Below the pieces are notes generated by a model. It was given only the letters and a program-made list of their open reading frames with translations. It was not told the origin of the DNA and did no database searches. Shown here in pieces: positions 1-7,622 of a DNA stretch of 26,867 nt. Source of the DNA: JAAZLS01 sp964585925 (GTDB lineage Bacteria > Bacillota > Dethiobacteria > DTU022); NCBI GenBank assembly GCA_964585925.1, contig CAZPFS010000027.1, positions 1 to 26,867 of the forward strand, written 5' to 3'. The position numbers were made by a program, and so were the translations under genes. Position 1 is the first letter of the stretch, and the number at the start of each line of letters is the position of its first letter.

Positions 1-39
1 CCCCGTGATGGCAATTCCCCGGCCCCAGGGTCTCCTCAT
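1..39 (-). CDS. Start of an unidentified gene cut by the window edge
   Basis: An ATG at 39 on the minus strand follows AGAGGTGA at about 4-bp spacing. It opens a frame that stays open for the 13 codons available, reading MRRPWGRGIAITG. It lies just downstream of the hydrolase terminator, as a new transcription unit or next gene would. Too little is present to assign a family, so the call rests only on the ribosome binding site, the start codon and the position. Confidence 0.35.
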   Translation of the reverse strand, partial: MRRPWGRGIAITG

Positions 40-62
40 GGTTCACCTCTGCCGGGCGAACC

Positions 63-90
63 AAAAAATAAGGCTCCCTGTCCGGGAGCC
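63..90 (-). terminator. Intrinsic terminator of the LysM/SleB hydrolase gene
   Basis: On the minus strand a perfect 7-bp stem (GGCTCCC/GGGAGCC, 72-90) with a 5-nt loop is followed by TTATTTTTT. It lies about 40 bp past the stop codon of the hydrolase gene and is a canonical Rho-independent terminator. Confidence 0.9.
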
Positions 91-129
91 CGTTGAAAAG
101 CTATTTTGGGGATCTTGTATCTTCTAATC

Positions 130-927
130 CTAATATATAAAAAATATGTGATTGCCGATTACCGTAGTAACCGGCTGACTGCGCACCCACTGATTGGTGG
201 TTTTGGCCGGATTGTAAAAACCGGTCGCTCCGTAAGAGGGATCCCAGCCACCAATGGCTTCCTGAACTGCCTGATATGCCGAACTGCTGGCAGGCAGGTT
301 GATTCGCCCGTCCAGTACCGGCGAATACTGGTAGTAGCCGTCACATACCTGGTAAATAACTCCCTGAAGGGTGTTGGGAAAATTGGGGCTTTTAACCCGG
401 TTCAGCACGGTGGCCGCTACCGCCACCTGCCCCAGATAGGGCTCGCCCGCCGACTCCGAGCTTACCAGCCGGGCAAAGAGATCGAGGTCGGAGTTGGAAA
501 CCCTTCCTCCCCGGGAAAGATCGGAAACATGTCCGCCGACGTCATTTAACAGAAGTACCTGCCCGGGATAGATCAGGTCGGGATTGGCCATCCCGTTTAC
601 CCAGGCGATCTCGTAGGTGTCAACTCCAAACTGCTGGGCAATTTTCCAGAGGGTGTCGCCGGCCTTCACCGTATATTTAGTGGAAGCCGGACCTTCCTGC
701 TCGGGAATGATCAGCACCTGCCCGGGATAGATCAGGTCAGGGTTGGAAAGATTGTTGGCATTGATGATCGCCCCCATCGTGGTGCCATAGCTCTGCGATA
801 TTTTCCACAGGCTTTCCCCATTTACCACGGCATGTTGGAAGGAGGCCTCGGCTAATCCCGCCCCGGCCACCAGCACCACCAATGATAACAACAGTGTCAG
901 CTTTAAACTACGAAATACGCTTCCCAA
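130..927 (-). CDS. Secreted LysM-LysM-SleB/CwlJ-type cell wall hydrolase
   Basis: A 265-residue exported peptidoglycan hydrolase. Residues 1-28 form a signal peptide (hydrophobic core about 9-24, likely cleavage after AEA). Two LysM peptidoglycan-binding repeats follow at about 30-74 and 84-127, each ending in the NPDLIYPGQVL signature. Residues about 146-265 match the SleB/CwlJ hydrolase family (Hydrolase_2), with the SSESAGEPYLGQ segment holding the likely catalytic Glu158. Family members act as lytic transglycosylases or amidases on spore cortex or cell-wall muropeptides. The start is TTG at 927; GGAGG lies about 11 bp upstream and no in-frame ATG fits. The gene has its own promoter and a c-di-AMP riboswitch leader and ends in a terminator, so it is monocistronic. 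Whether it acts on cortex or vegetative wall cannot be told from sequence. Confidence 0.93.
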   Translation of the reverse strand: MGSVFRSLKLTLLLSLVVLVAGAGLAEASFQHAVVNGESLWKISQSYGTTMGAIINANNLSNPDLIYPGQVLIIPEQEGPASTKYTVKAGDTLWKIAQQFGVDTYEIAWVNGMANPDLIYPGQVLLLNDVGGHVSDLSRGGRVSNSDLDLFARLVSSESAGEPYLGQVAVAATVLNRVKSPNFPNTLQGVIYQVCDGYYQYSPVLDGRINLPASSSAYQAVQEAIGGWDPSYGATGFYNPAKTTNQWVRSQPVTTVIGNHIFFIY

Positions 928-946
928 TATGTATTTTTCCTCCTTC

Positions 947-1052
947 CGCCTCCGGGGTTAGCTGTCGGGTTGGGGACAGGAGTTATCCCCCCGCGTCTCA
1001 AGCGATTCACCCCCCTGATTGCGGTTCCCCCGTACCATAAATGGATTCGGCG
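947..1052 (-). ncRNA. Cyclic-di-AMP riboswitch (ydaO/yuaA motif)
   Basis: The minus strand carries the conserved blocks of the ydaO/yuaA aptamer in order: CGCCGAATCC, GGTACGGGGGAACC, GGGGTGAATC, a variable hairpin (ATAACTCCTGTCCCC region), CAACCCGACAGCTAACC and CGGAGGCG. The outer CGCC (1049-1052) and GGCG (947-950) pair as P1. In known members this RNA binds c-di-AMP and controls cell-wall hydrolase and osmolyte genes, usually switching expression off. The Shine-Dalgarno GGAAGGAGG begins right after P1 and no terminator hairpin lies between aptamer and start codon, which suggests control of translation. That last point is inference. Confidence 0.95.
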
Positions 1053-1066
1053 TTATGTTAACCACT

Positions 1067-1095
1067 ATTCTAAGCTCAAATAGCAATCCTTACAA
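1067..1095 (-). promoter_or_regulatory. Promoter of the riboswitch/hydrolase unit
   Basis: On the minus strand TTGTAA (1090-1095) and TAGAAT (1067-1072) are separated by 17 bp. Transcription would begin near 1060, just before the riboswitch P1 at 1052. A second -35-like TTGACA lies at 1112-1117, with a weaker TGTAAG 17 bp downstream of it. The first pair is preferred because it places the start right at the aptamer. Confidence 0.6.
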
Positions 1096-1117
1096 GCAAG
1101 CACTGTTTGTATGTCAA

Positions 1118-1283
1118 GCCGGATTATCAACTGGAAAGGTTATTATGTTAAATAGCTGGCAATTTTGGACTATCTTGGGGGAATGGTAATAACAGGCCGT
1201 GCTGGCCGGTACTGGTCATATCAGCAAAAGCAACCATCACCTGTAGAATTCACCGTTACCGGGGGGTCCATCAGGAGGCGGCG
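1118..1283. other. Intergenic remainder between yraN and the hydrolase promoter
   Basis: The gene-free stretch 928-1283 holds the riboswitch and promoter in its lower part. In this upper part only a weak GGCC-AGCAC-GGCC self-complementary motif is visible on the minus strand. There is no T-run, so a terminator for the long ribosomal/secretion operon cannot be called with confidence. Confidence 0.4.
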
Positions 1284-1652
1284 TTACTGGTCAATCCCTC
1301 TAATATGGGTGATCCGGGGAGGCCCCAGTCCCCCTTCCAGGTCAATGGCCACCAAATCAATACGGCAGGGTACTTCCCGGCCAATTTCCCGGGCCAGATA
1401 ATACCGGGCCAGCAGGCGGAGCTTTGCCTTTTTGGCGGCGGTTATTGATTCCACCGCTTTTCCAAATTCGGTTCCGGTGCGGGTGCGAACCTCCACAAAT
1501 ACCAGCAGTGCTCTCTCCCGGGCGACAATGTCAATCTCTCCGTATCGGCAGCGGTAATTCAACCTTATAATTCGGTACCCCGATCGCCTTAAAAACTGTC
1601 TGGCTATTCTTTCCCCCGCCTCCCCGGTACGGCGTCGCGAAACAGGGTTCAC
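1284..1652 (-). CDS. yraN: UPF0102 family protein (YraN-like, endonuclease-like fold)
   Basis: A 122-residue protein of the UPF0102/YraN family, which has a Holliday-junction-resolvase/restriction-endonuclease-like core of unproven function. The family hallmarks are visible: the N-terminal GEAGERIARQFLRRSGY segment, then NYRCRYGEIDIVARE (catalytic-type Glu and Asp) and FVEVRTRTG (the E-x-K-like strand, here E-V-R). Length is typical. The start is GTG at 1652, overlapping the rnhB stop by 4 bp (GTGA), so translational coupling is likely. It is the last gene of the long operon, the usual place for yraN next to rnhB in Firmicutes. Confidence 0.93.
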   Translation of the reverse strand: MNPVSRRRTGEAGERIARQFLRRSGYRIIRLNYRCRYGEIDIVARERALLVFVEVRTRTGTEFGKAVESITAAKKAKLRLLARYYLAREIGREVPCRIDLVAIDLEGGLGPPRITHIRGIDQ

Positions 1653-2434
1653 CGGCCGGGCACCGGCTCTGCGCCCAGCCGAAATGAACGGCGGTGAAAA
1701 GGACAGGGACCGTACCTCTGCAACGCCTCCCGGTGCTCAGGGGTGGCATAACCTTTGTGGCGTTCAAAACCGTACTGGGGATAACGCCGGTGAAGCAGAT
1801 CCATCAGCCGATCCCGGGTTACCTTGGCCACCACCGAAGCGGCGGCAATGGAAAGTGATCGGGCGTCGCCCCCGATTATGGCCTGCTGGTATATTACCAG
1901 GTCCCGCACCGGGTAACCGTCCACCAGCACCGCGGCCGGCGTCAGGGGTAAATGATGAACGGCGTCGATCATGGCTTTCAAGGTAGCATTGTAAATATTG
2001 ATCCGGTCGATCAGTTTTACCGTCCCTATACCCACTCCTATGCCCATCGCCACCCGGGTGATAGCCTCAAACAAGAGCTCCCGCTGCCGGGGAACAAGCT
2101 GCTTGGAATCATTTAATCCGGGCAGATAGGTCCGGCGAGGCAACACTACCGCTGCCGCCACCACCGGCCCGGCCAGGGGCCCTCTTCCGGCCTCATCCAC
2201 TCCGGCTACCGTATTGAAACCCCGGGCCCACAGCTTGCGCTCAAAATAGCACATGTTATGTAAGCGTTTTTTTTCTGATTGGATGTTCGCGGCCCGCAGC
2301 CGGTATTTGTCCAGCAGCCGGCGCGCCCCGAGGCGGCGATCGGACAACAGCTGCTGTTCCTCCTCGCAGGTCAACCTTTCCCGCTCCCGGATATATGCGG
2401 CCACCCGCTCCAAGGGCATGTCTTCAAACACCAC
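1649..2434 (-). CDS. rnhB: Ribonuclease HII
   Basis: This 261-residue enzyme cleaves RNA in RNA-DNA hybrids and excises misincorporated ribonucleotides. The active-site acidic residues are seen as D80-E81 in GVDEAGRGPLAGP, D172 in VDGYP and D190 in GGDARSLSIAAAS, followed by AKVTRDRLM. The first 70 residues form the N-terminal extension found in Bacillus-type RNase HII; its length agrees with that group. The start is GTG at 2434, with GAGGAGG five bases upstream. It lies 128 bp after rbgA and overlaps yraN by 4 bp. The gap to rbgA shows no convincing promoter, so it is probably co-transcribed. Confidence 0.97.
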   Translation of the reverse strand: MVFEDMPLERVAAYIRERERLTCEEEQQLLSDRRLGARRLLDKYRLRAANIQSEKKRLHNMCYFERKLWARGFNTVAGVDEAGRGPLAGPVVAAAVVLPRRTYLPGLNDSKQLVPRQRELLFEAITRVAMGIGVGIGTVKLIDRINIYNATLKAMIDAVHHLPLTPAAVLVDGYPVRDLVIYQQAIIGGDARSLSIAAASVVAKVTRDRLMDLLHRRYPQYGFERHKGYATPEHREALQRYGPCPFHRRSFRLGAEPVPGR

Positions 2435-2562
2435 CCAATCCTCCTCAACCAGGCTGCTCCGGGAACAGTTGTCAAACCCCCGCCCCAGAAATTCAAACCC
2501 GGTAATTTGTTTTTATAAAAGGGATTGCTGTAATCTTTGGCCTCACCCGGCGGCAGCCAGTA

Positions 2563-3396
2563 TTATTCAGGAGGTAATTCCAGGGAAATTCTTCCCAGCA
2601 AACCGCTTTGGAAATCACGCAGCAACACTGCCGCCGCCCTTTGCAGATCAATCTTGCCCCCCGGCATCAGGCATCCCTGAGACTTACCGACCTGCTCCAA
2701 CTGCAAATCCGGCCCGGCGCCCCGCATAAATTCCCGGTAGCGGTTTTCCAAAATTTCTTCTTTGCCTTTATTCCGAAAGAATTCCAGCAACCATCGGGCA
2801 GTATCCAAGGCTTCGGGACCGCCCGTCGGAAGCGCCCCTATCGCCAGCAAGGGCAGGACCGCCTGTTTTGACACCCGGGGATGGAGGATGCCGGGTGTAT
2901 CCAGAAACTCCACCCCCGGCAGCAGCTTTATCCATTGCCGGCCGCGCGTAATTCCCGGGCGATTGCCGGTACGGGCTGCCCGCCGTTTGACCAGGTTGTT
3001 TACAAAACTTGATTTCCCTACATTCGGGATCCCCGCCACCATGGCCCTGAGGCTTCGCCGCCCGCGGGCAGGCGGCATCTCTGACTGCCTGCCTTGTAAA
3101 TACTTAAACAGCATGCGGCGGGAATGAGGCCAGTATATGCTGAATTCCATGGCCGGGCAGCCCCGATCCTCAAAATAGCTTATCCAGCTAGAGGTTGTAC
3201 CGGGATCTCCCCGATCCGCTTTGTGAAGCAGAATTAATCTTTGCTTGCCGGCAATTAGCCGTGAAATCCGGGGGTTATGGCTGCTGGCCGGAGCACGGGC
3301 ATCCAGCAGCTCTACTACCAGATCTATCGCCGCCAGATCCTCTTTAATATCCCGGGCAGCCCGTCCACTGATGCCGGGGTACTGCTTGCCGTTCAT
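2563..3396 (-). CDS. rbgA: Ribosome biogenesis GTPase RbgA (YlqF)
   Basis: A 277-residue circularly permuted GTPase that acts late in 50S subunit assembly. Motifs appear in the permuted order: G4-like LLHKAD (residues 56-61), then G1 GIPNVGKSS, the G2 region RPGITRG, and G3 DTPG. The C-terminal helical domain is present. Two features are unusual. G4 reads HKAD where the family has NKxD. The N-terminus is divergent (PGISGRA where PGHMxKA is typical). The start is ATG at 3396, overlapping the lepB stop as TGATG and preceded by GGGGGA; a TTG one codon upstream is less likely. Its place after rplS-lepB and before rnhB is the classical Firmicutes order. Confidence 0.94.
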   Translation of the reverse strand: MNGKQYPGISGRAARDIKEDLAAIDLVVELLDARAPASSHNPRISRLIAGKQRLILLHKADRGDPGTTSSWISYFEDRGCPAMEFSIYWPHSRRMLFKYLQGRQSEMPPARGRRSLRAMVAGIPNVGKSSFVNNLVKRRAARTGNRPGITRGRQWIKLLPGVEFLDTPGILHPRVSKQAVLPLLAIGALPTGGPEALDTARWLLEFFRNKGKEEILENRYREFMRGAGPDLQLEQVGKSQGCLMPGGKIDLQRAAAVLLRDFQSGLLGRISLELPPE

Positions 3397-3932
3397 CAAC
3401 TATCCCCCAATATCTTCTCAGATCCTTCCCTTAAAAACCGTACTTCCCCAAAAGGCCAATATACAAACAGCGCTTTGCCTTTTACCTTGTCCACCGGTAT
3501 AAAGCCCACATGTTTGGCCCGGCTGTCGGTACTGTTGTTCCGGTTATCGCCCATTACAAAAACATGCCCTTCCGGAACCACCACCGGTTCAAATTCCATA
3601 TAGGGCGCCTCCAGCAGATAGGGCTCCTCAAGCGGGAGGTCGTTTACCAGCACGACCCCCTCTTTTATCTCTATCCGGTCTCCGCTTACCCCGATTACCC
3701 GCTTGATATAATCGGGATAAGGAGGATGGCTGAACACCACAATGTCTCCCTGCTGAGGGTCGTTCAGATGATAAACCAGTTTGTTTACCACCAGCCGTTC
3801 ATGATTGTCCAGGGTCGGAAACATGGAAGCCCCTTCCACGATATACGGTTCAAACAAGAACACCCGGATTATTATGGCCAGCAATACAGCAATAGCGATC
3901 GATCGCACCCATTCCCAAATTTCTTTGCTCAT
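3396..3932 (-). CDS. lepB: Signal peptidase I
   Basis: A 178-residue type I signal peptidase, which removes signal peptides from exported proteins at the outer face of the membrane. One N-terminal membrane anchor spans about residues 9-27. Box B, EGASMFPTL, holds the catalytic Ser36; YIKRVIGVSGD holds the general-base Lys77; and GDNRNNSTDSR forms box E. Length is typical of Gram-positive SipS-type enzymes with one anchor. ATG at 3932 is preceded by GGGGAT. It follows rplS by 18 bp and overlaps rbgA by 1-3 bp. Confidence 0.97.
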   Translation of the reverse strand: MSKEIWEWVRSIAIAVLLAIIIRVFLFEPYIVEGASMFPTLDNHERLVVNKLVYHLNDPQQGDIVVFSHPPYPDYIKRVIGVSGDRIEIKEGVVLVNDLPLEEPYLLEAPYMEFEPVVVPEGHVFVMGDNRNNSTDSRAKHVGFIPVDKVKGKALFVYWPFGEVRFLREGSEKILGDS

Positions 3933-3950
3933 TTGTTTTCATCCCCGCCG

Positions 3951-4295
3951 TTACTGGCGCAGTTCCCGAATTCTGGCCGCCTTGCCTGAACGTTTGCGCA
4001 GGTAGTAAAGTTTGGCCCGCCGGACCCTGCCCCTCTTGACTACCTCGATCCGGTTAATCACCGGCGAGTGCAAGGGAAAAGTCCGCTCCACCCCTATCCC
4101 GTAAGTGACTCTCCTCACGGTAAAAGTTTCCCGCAGGCCGCCACCCTTGCGTTTTATGACCACCCCTTCATAGATCTGGGTTCTCTCCCTGGCACCCTCC
4201 ACCACTTTAACGTGTACTTTCACCGTATCCCCGGGTGCAAAGGAAGGGATATCGTCTTTTAGATGCTGCCTTTCGGCTTCCTTTATCAGATCCAT
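3951..4295 (-). CDS. rplS: 50S ribosomal protein L19
   Basis: A 114-residue ribosomal protein at the 30S-50S interface. It shows the L19 signature FAPGDTVKVHVKVVEG, then YEGVVIKRKGGG, TFTVRRVTYGIGVERTFPLHSP and the basic C-terminus RRAKLYYLRKRSGKAARI. The start is ATG at 4295 (MDLIKEAERQ), with GGGAGG about 10 bp upstream; the open frame extends 12 codons further but that stretch lacks family similarity. It lies 46 bp after trmD in the conserved rpsP-rimM-trmD-rplS block. Confidence 0.98.
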   Translation of the reverse strand: MDLIKEAERQHLKDDIPSFAPGDTVKVHVKVVEGARERTQIYEGVVIKRKGGGLRETFTVRRVTYGIGVERTFPLHSPVINRIEVVKRGRVRRAKLYYLRKRSGKAARIRELRQ

Positions 4296-4341
4296 CCTTA
4301 TCAGGCCTCCCGCATTAAATGCTACAACCAAATCCCCTGTA

Positions 4342-5100
4342 TTATTCCTCCCCCGGAATTTCAGCGGCCAATAATTCCAGATATCGCCGGTCTCCGGAGG
4401 TCAAAGTTGCTTTTTTCAGCAAATCCGGACGTCTCTGCCGGGTTCGCCGGAGTCGCTGCTGCCGCCGCCAGGCGGAAATGCGGCCGTGATTCCCCGATAG
4501 GAGCACCTCGGGGACCGCCATACCCTTGTATTCCGGCGGGCGGGTATAATGGGGATATTCCAGAAGATGACTGGAAAAAGACTCCTCGACCAGTGTTTCT
4601 TCCTCCAGAAATCCCGGTATCAGCCGAACAACTGCATCGGTAATTACCATCGCCGGAATCTCCCCCCCGGTCAGAATATAGTCACCGATTGAAATTTCAT
4701 CATCAACCAATCCCACCCGGACCCTTTCATCTACCCCTTCATAGCGACAGCACAACAATACCAGATGATCTTCCCGGGCCAGTTCCCGGACTATTTCTTG
4801 ACTCAAACGTCTCCCCTGGGGGGTGAGGAGAATAACCCGGGAGCGGTCGGCGGCGCTCCGGCCGCGCAGGTTCTCCACCGCTTCAAACAGGGGTTCGGGC
4901 TTAAAAATCATGCCCTTTCCGCCTCCGTAAGGTTCATCGTCAACCTGGCGGTGTTTTCCTCCGGCAAACAGGCGCAGATCGATCACTTCTATCTCCACCA
5001 ATCCCCGATCCACCGCCCGTTTAATCATGCTTTCATTGAAAGGGCCGGTGAACATCTCCGGAAAAATAGTGACCAGATCGATTTTTTTCAGTGTCGCCAA
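4342..5100 (-). CDS. trmD: tRNA (guanine37-N1)-methyltransferase
   Basis: This 252-residue SPOUT-class enzyme methylates G37 of tRNAs using S-adenosylmethionine and so prevents frameshifting. The knot motifs are present: LVTIFPEMF at the N-terminus, the PYGGGKGMIFKPEPL loop, LLTPQGRRL, CCRYEGVDERV and SIGDYILTGGEIPAMV. The last contains the trefoil-knot SAM loop. Length is typical. The start is TTG at 5100, with GGAGG eight bases upstream. It is 15 bp downstream of rimM. Confidence 0.97.
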   Translation of the reverse strand: MATLKKIDLVTIFPEMFTGPFNESMIKRAVDRGLVEIEVIDLRLFAGGKHRQVDDEPYGGGKGMIFKPEPLFEAVENLRGRSAADRSRVILLTPQGRRLSQEIVRELAREDHLVLLCCRYEGVDERVRVGLVDDEISIGDYILTGGEIPAMVITDAVVRLIPGFLEEETLVEESFSSHLLEYPHYTRPPEYKGMAVPEVLLSGNHGRISAWRRQQRLRRTRQRRPDLLKKATLTSGDRRYLELLAAEIPGEE

Positions 5101-5115
5101 CTGCCGGCCCTCCGA

Positions 5116-5652
5116 CTAGAGATCTCCCAATCCCTCCGGGATCTTGACCCGCATGGATCCCTGTTCAAGATTGATTTCCTGTACAAATTCCCTGACCGCC
5201 GGAAGCAATATCTCCCGGCCCTCGCCTCCGCCAATCACGTAAATATCATGAGCCGGATTAGAGCGTATTTCCACCAATTTGCCCACCAATCGCCCGGAAG
5301 CATACACCTTAAGACCGATCATCTGATCATAATAGTAGCTTCCGGCGGGAAGGGGAAAACGCTCTTCGGCGGAGATATAAATTTTGTATCCTTTTAACCG
5401 CTGGGCTTCCTCCCGGGTTCTGATCTGATCCAGCCTGAACAACCAGTATTTACCATAAGCGGAGATCCTGGACACCGTCATCTCTGCCGAAAAATGAGGC
5501 CCTTGTTTTTCCCCAAAAATCTTGATCTGCTTTAAATGCAGGTATCGTTCCCGGCTATCGAAATAAGGCCACACCTTCACTGCTCCAGTAACGCCGTGAG
5601 GCGATACTATTTTTCCGATAGCGATCTCTGCCGGGCTGCCGCCGGTCGCCAA
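5116..5652 (-). CDS. rimM: 16S rRNA processing protein RimM
   Basis: A 178-residue 30S assembly factor that works on the head region of the subunit with ribosomal protein S19. The N-terminal RimM domain begins IGKIVSPHGVTGAVKVWPYFD. The C-terminal PRC-barrel holds YYYDQMIGLKVY, LVGKLVEIRSNPAHDIYVI and the LLPAVREFVQEIN motif. The start is probably TTG at 5652, with GGGGG about 10 bp upstream. Genes on either side (khpA, trmD) are those normally linked to it. Confidence 0.96.
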   Translation of the reverse strand: MATGGSPAEIAIGKIVSPHGVTGAVKVWPYFDSRERYLHLKQIKIFGEKQGPHFSAEMTVSRISAYGKYWLFRLDQIRTREEAQRLKGYKIYISAEERFPLPAGSYYYDQMIGLKVYASGRLVGKLVEIRSNPAHDIYVIGGGEGREILLPAVREFVQEINLEQGSMRVKIPEGLGDL

Positions 5653-5666
5653 GGTTCCAGAACCCC

Positions 5667-5897
5667 CTACTCGATAATTTCCACCATCACCCGCTTTTTA
5701 TCCTTCAGGGCTGCCGCCCCGGCAACAGTACGGATGGCTTTGGCGATTCTTCCCCGTTTACCGATCACTTTTCCCATATCATCAGGAGCAACCCTGATCT
5801 CCAGTATAACCGATTGTTCCCCCTCCACCTGTCGGACGTCTACCTGATCGGGGTAATCCACCAGTGCCCTGGCAATATGTTCCACCAAATGCTTCAT
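5667..5897 (-). CDS. khpA: KH-domain RNA-binding protein KhpA (YlqC)
   Basis: A 76-residue single KH-domain protein. In other Firmicutes it pairs with KhpB/Jag to bind RNA and affect cell division and elongation. The nucleic-acid-binding GKVIGKRGRIAKAIRT segment (GxxG loop GKRG) is intact. ATG at 5897 follows GGGGAG at correct spacing; an upstream in-frame start would add only five residues (MGGDE). It is found between rpsP and rimM, its usual place. Confidence 0.95.
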   Translation of the reverse strand: MKHLVEHIARALVDYPDQVDVRQVEGEQSVILEIRVAPDDMGKVIGKRGRIAKAIRTVAGAAALKDKKRVMVEIIE

Positions 5898-5924
5898 CTC
5901 ATCTCCCCCCATCGGTAAATTTCC

Positions 5925-6164
5925 CTATAGCCCGGCTTTTGAAAACAACTCCTTGACCGTGCTGGAAGGGCGGGCCCCTTTGGAGAGCCATAGCTGGGCT
6001 TTTTCAGCATCCACTTCAAAAGTAGTGGGATTTGTAGTCGGGTTGTAGTAACCTATCTCCTCGATAAACCTTCCGTCTCTGGGAAAGCGGGAATCGGCCA
6101 CTACAATCCTGTAAAAAGGCTGTTTTTTTGCTCCCATTCTTTTAAGTCTGATTCGTACTCCCAT
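5925..6164 (-). CDS. rpsP: 30S ribosomal protein S16
   Basis: A 79-residue ribosomal protein with the full S16 signature: MGVRIRLKRMGAKKQPFYRIVVADSR, then GRFIEEIGYYNP and KAQLWLSKGARPS. The start is ATG at 6164; the ribosome binding site GGAGGTGA lies 8 bp upstream, inside a longer open frame that would start at a TTG. It begins the rpsP-khpA-rimM-trmD-rplS block, 91 bp after ffh. Confidence 0.98.
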   Translation of the reverse strand: MGVRIRLKRMGAKKQPFYRIVVADSRFPRDGRFIEEIGYYNPTTNPTTFEVDAEKAQLWLSKGARPSSTVKELFSKAGL

Positions 6165-6255
6165 GTTGTTGTTCACCTCCAAATTCTATTCCCTGTGTTG
6201 TTATGGCCTGTAACCGACCACTGCTTAAAAGCCTCCCACCCGACCGGATCGGATC

Positions 6256-7602
6256 TCATGTAAAGGGGAACCCTCTTTTCCCCTTTTTGAGGCGCTTATA
6301 CTGTGGCCGTTTTTCCAGGTTGCCAAACTGTTTGAACATTTTTTGCATCTGCCCAAACTGTTGCAACAGCCGGTTTACATCCTGGACCTTTGTGCCGCTG
6401 CCGCCGGCAATCCGTTTCCGGCGGCTGCTGTTGACAATGGAGGGATCCCGCCGTTCATCAATGGTCATGGAGCTGATTATGGCCTCTACCCGGTTCAACT
6501 GTTTATCATCGACCGGTATTTGCTTCATTCCCTTGGGGAGCCCCGCCCCGGGAAGCATCTCCAGCACATCCTGGATCGGACCCATCCGCCGCAACTGTTC
6601 CAACTGTTCCCGAAAATCATCGAGCGTGAATTGACGGCTGCGCAGTTTCTGTTCCAACTGCCGGGCCTTTCCCAAATCAAACTCCGCCTCGGCTTTTTCG
6701 ATCAGTGATAACAGATCGCCCATCCCCAGTATGCGGGAGGCCATTCTTTCGGGGTGAAAAGGTTCCAGGGCTTCTATCTTTTCACCGACCCCTACAAATT
6801 TCAAAGGGCAACCGGTTACCGCCCGCACCGACAGTGCGGCCCCGCCCCGCGTATCGCCGTCCAACTTGGTAAGGATAACCCCGCTTAAACCCACCTGGCG
6901 GTGGAATTCAGCGGAGGTGTTTACCGCATCCTGCCCGGTCATGGCGTCAATCACCAACAGAACCTCATCCGGATTCAAGGAAGATTTGATCTCCTCAAGC
7001 TCGGACATCATCTCCCGATCAAGGTGCAGCCGGCCCGCGGTGTCGAAAATTACCGGATCATACCCCTCGCGGTTCGCCAGCCGGCAGGCCTGAGCACAAA
7101 TATCTGCCGGTCTCGCACCCGCCCGATCATAACAGGGTAAATCGGCAGATTCGCAAAGTACCTGAAGCTGTTGCACCGCTCCCGGCCGATAGATATCCGC
7201 CGCCACCAGCAGGGGCCGACGGCCCTGTTTGCGAAGATACGCGGCCAATTTTACCGCAGTGGTAGTTTTTCCCGATCCCTGCAGGCCCACCAGCATGATC
7301 GCCGGAGGAGAGGAAGACAAGGCCAGGCGGCTCTGCTGTTCGCCAAGCAGCCTGGTCAGCTCCTGGTGGACAATTTTAACTACCTGCTGCCCGGGCGTAA
7401 GGCTTTTTAGGACTTCTTCCCCCACCGAACGCTCCCTGACCGCGGCTATAAAATTCTTTACCACCCGGAAATTGACATCCGCTTCCAGCAAGGCCAGACG
7501 GATTTCCCGCATGGCCGAATCCACATCTTTTTCACTGAGCCTGCCCTTGCCCTTTAGCCTGCGCAGTGTGTTTTGAAGTTTCTCCGAGAGACTGGCAAAC
7601 AT
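6256..7602 (-). CDS. ffh: Signal recognition particle protein Ffh (SRP54)
   Basis: A 448-residue GTPase that binds signal sequences of nascent membrane proteins and delivers ribosomes to FtsY. It has an N-terminal four-helix N domain, and a G domain with GLQGSGKT (106-113), AADIYRPGAVQQL, DTAGRLHLD and TKLDGDTRGG. A C-terminal M domain (about 300-448) carries MLPGAG, the SRP-RNA-binding SMTIDERRDPSIVNSSRRKRIAGGSG helix-turn-helix and a Met-rich QMQKMFKQF tail. Length is normal. A 9-bp inverted repeat spans the stop codon. It follows ylxM by 20 bp, the usual ylxM-ffh pair. Confidence 0.98.
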   Translation of the reverse strand: MFASLSEKLQNTLRRLKGKGRLSEKDVDSAMREIRLALLEADVNFRVVKNFIAAVRERSVGEEVLKSLTPGQQVVKIVHQELTRLLGEQQSRLALSSSPPAIMLVGLQGSGKTTTAVKLAAYLRKQGRRPLLVAADIYRPGAVQQLQVLCESADLPCYDRAGARPADICAQACRLANREGYDPVIFDTAGRLHLDREMMSELEEIKSSLNPDEVLLVIDAMTGQDAVNTSAEFHRQVGLSGVILTKLDGDTRGGAALSVRAVTGCPLKFVGVGEKIEALEPFHPERMASRILGMGDLLSLIEKAEAEFDLGKARQLEQKLRSRQFTLDDFREQLEQLRRMGPIQDVLEMLPGAGLPKGMKQIPVDDKQLNRVEAIISSMTIDERRDPSIVNSSRRKRIAGGSGTKVQDVNRLLQQFGQMQKMFKQFGNLEKRPQYKRLKKGKRGFPFT

Positions 7603-7622
7603 TGCCCTACCGCCTTTACCGG

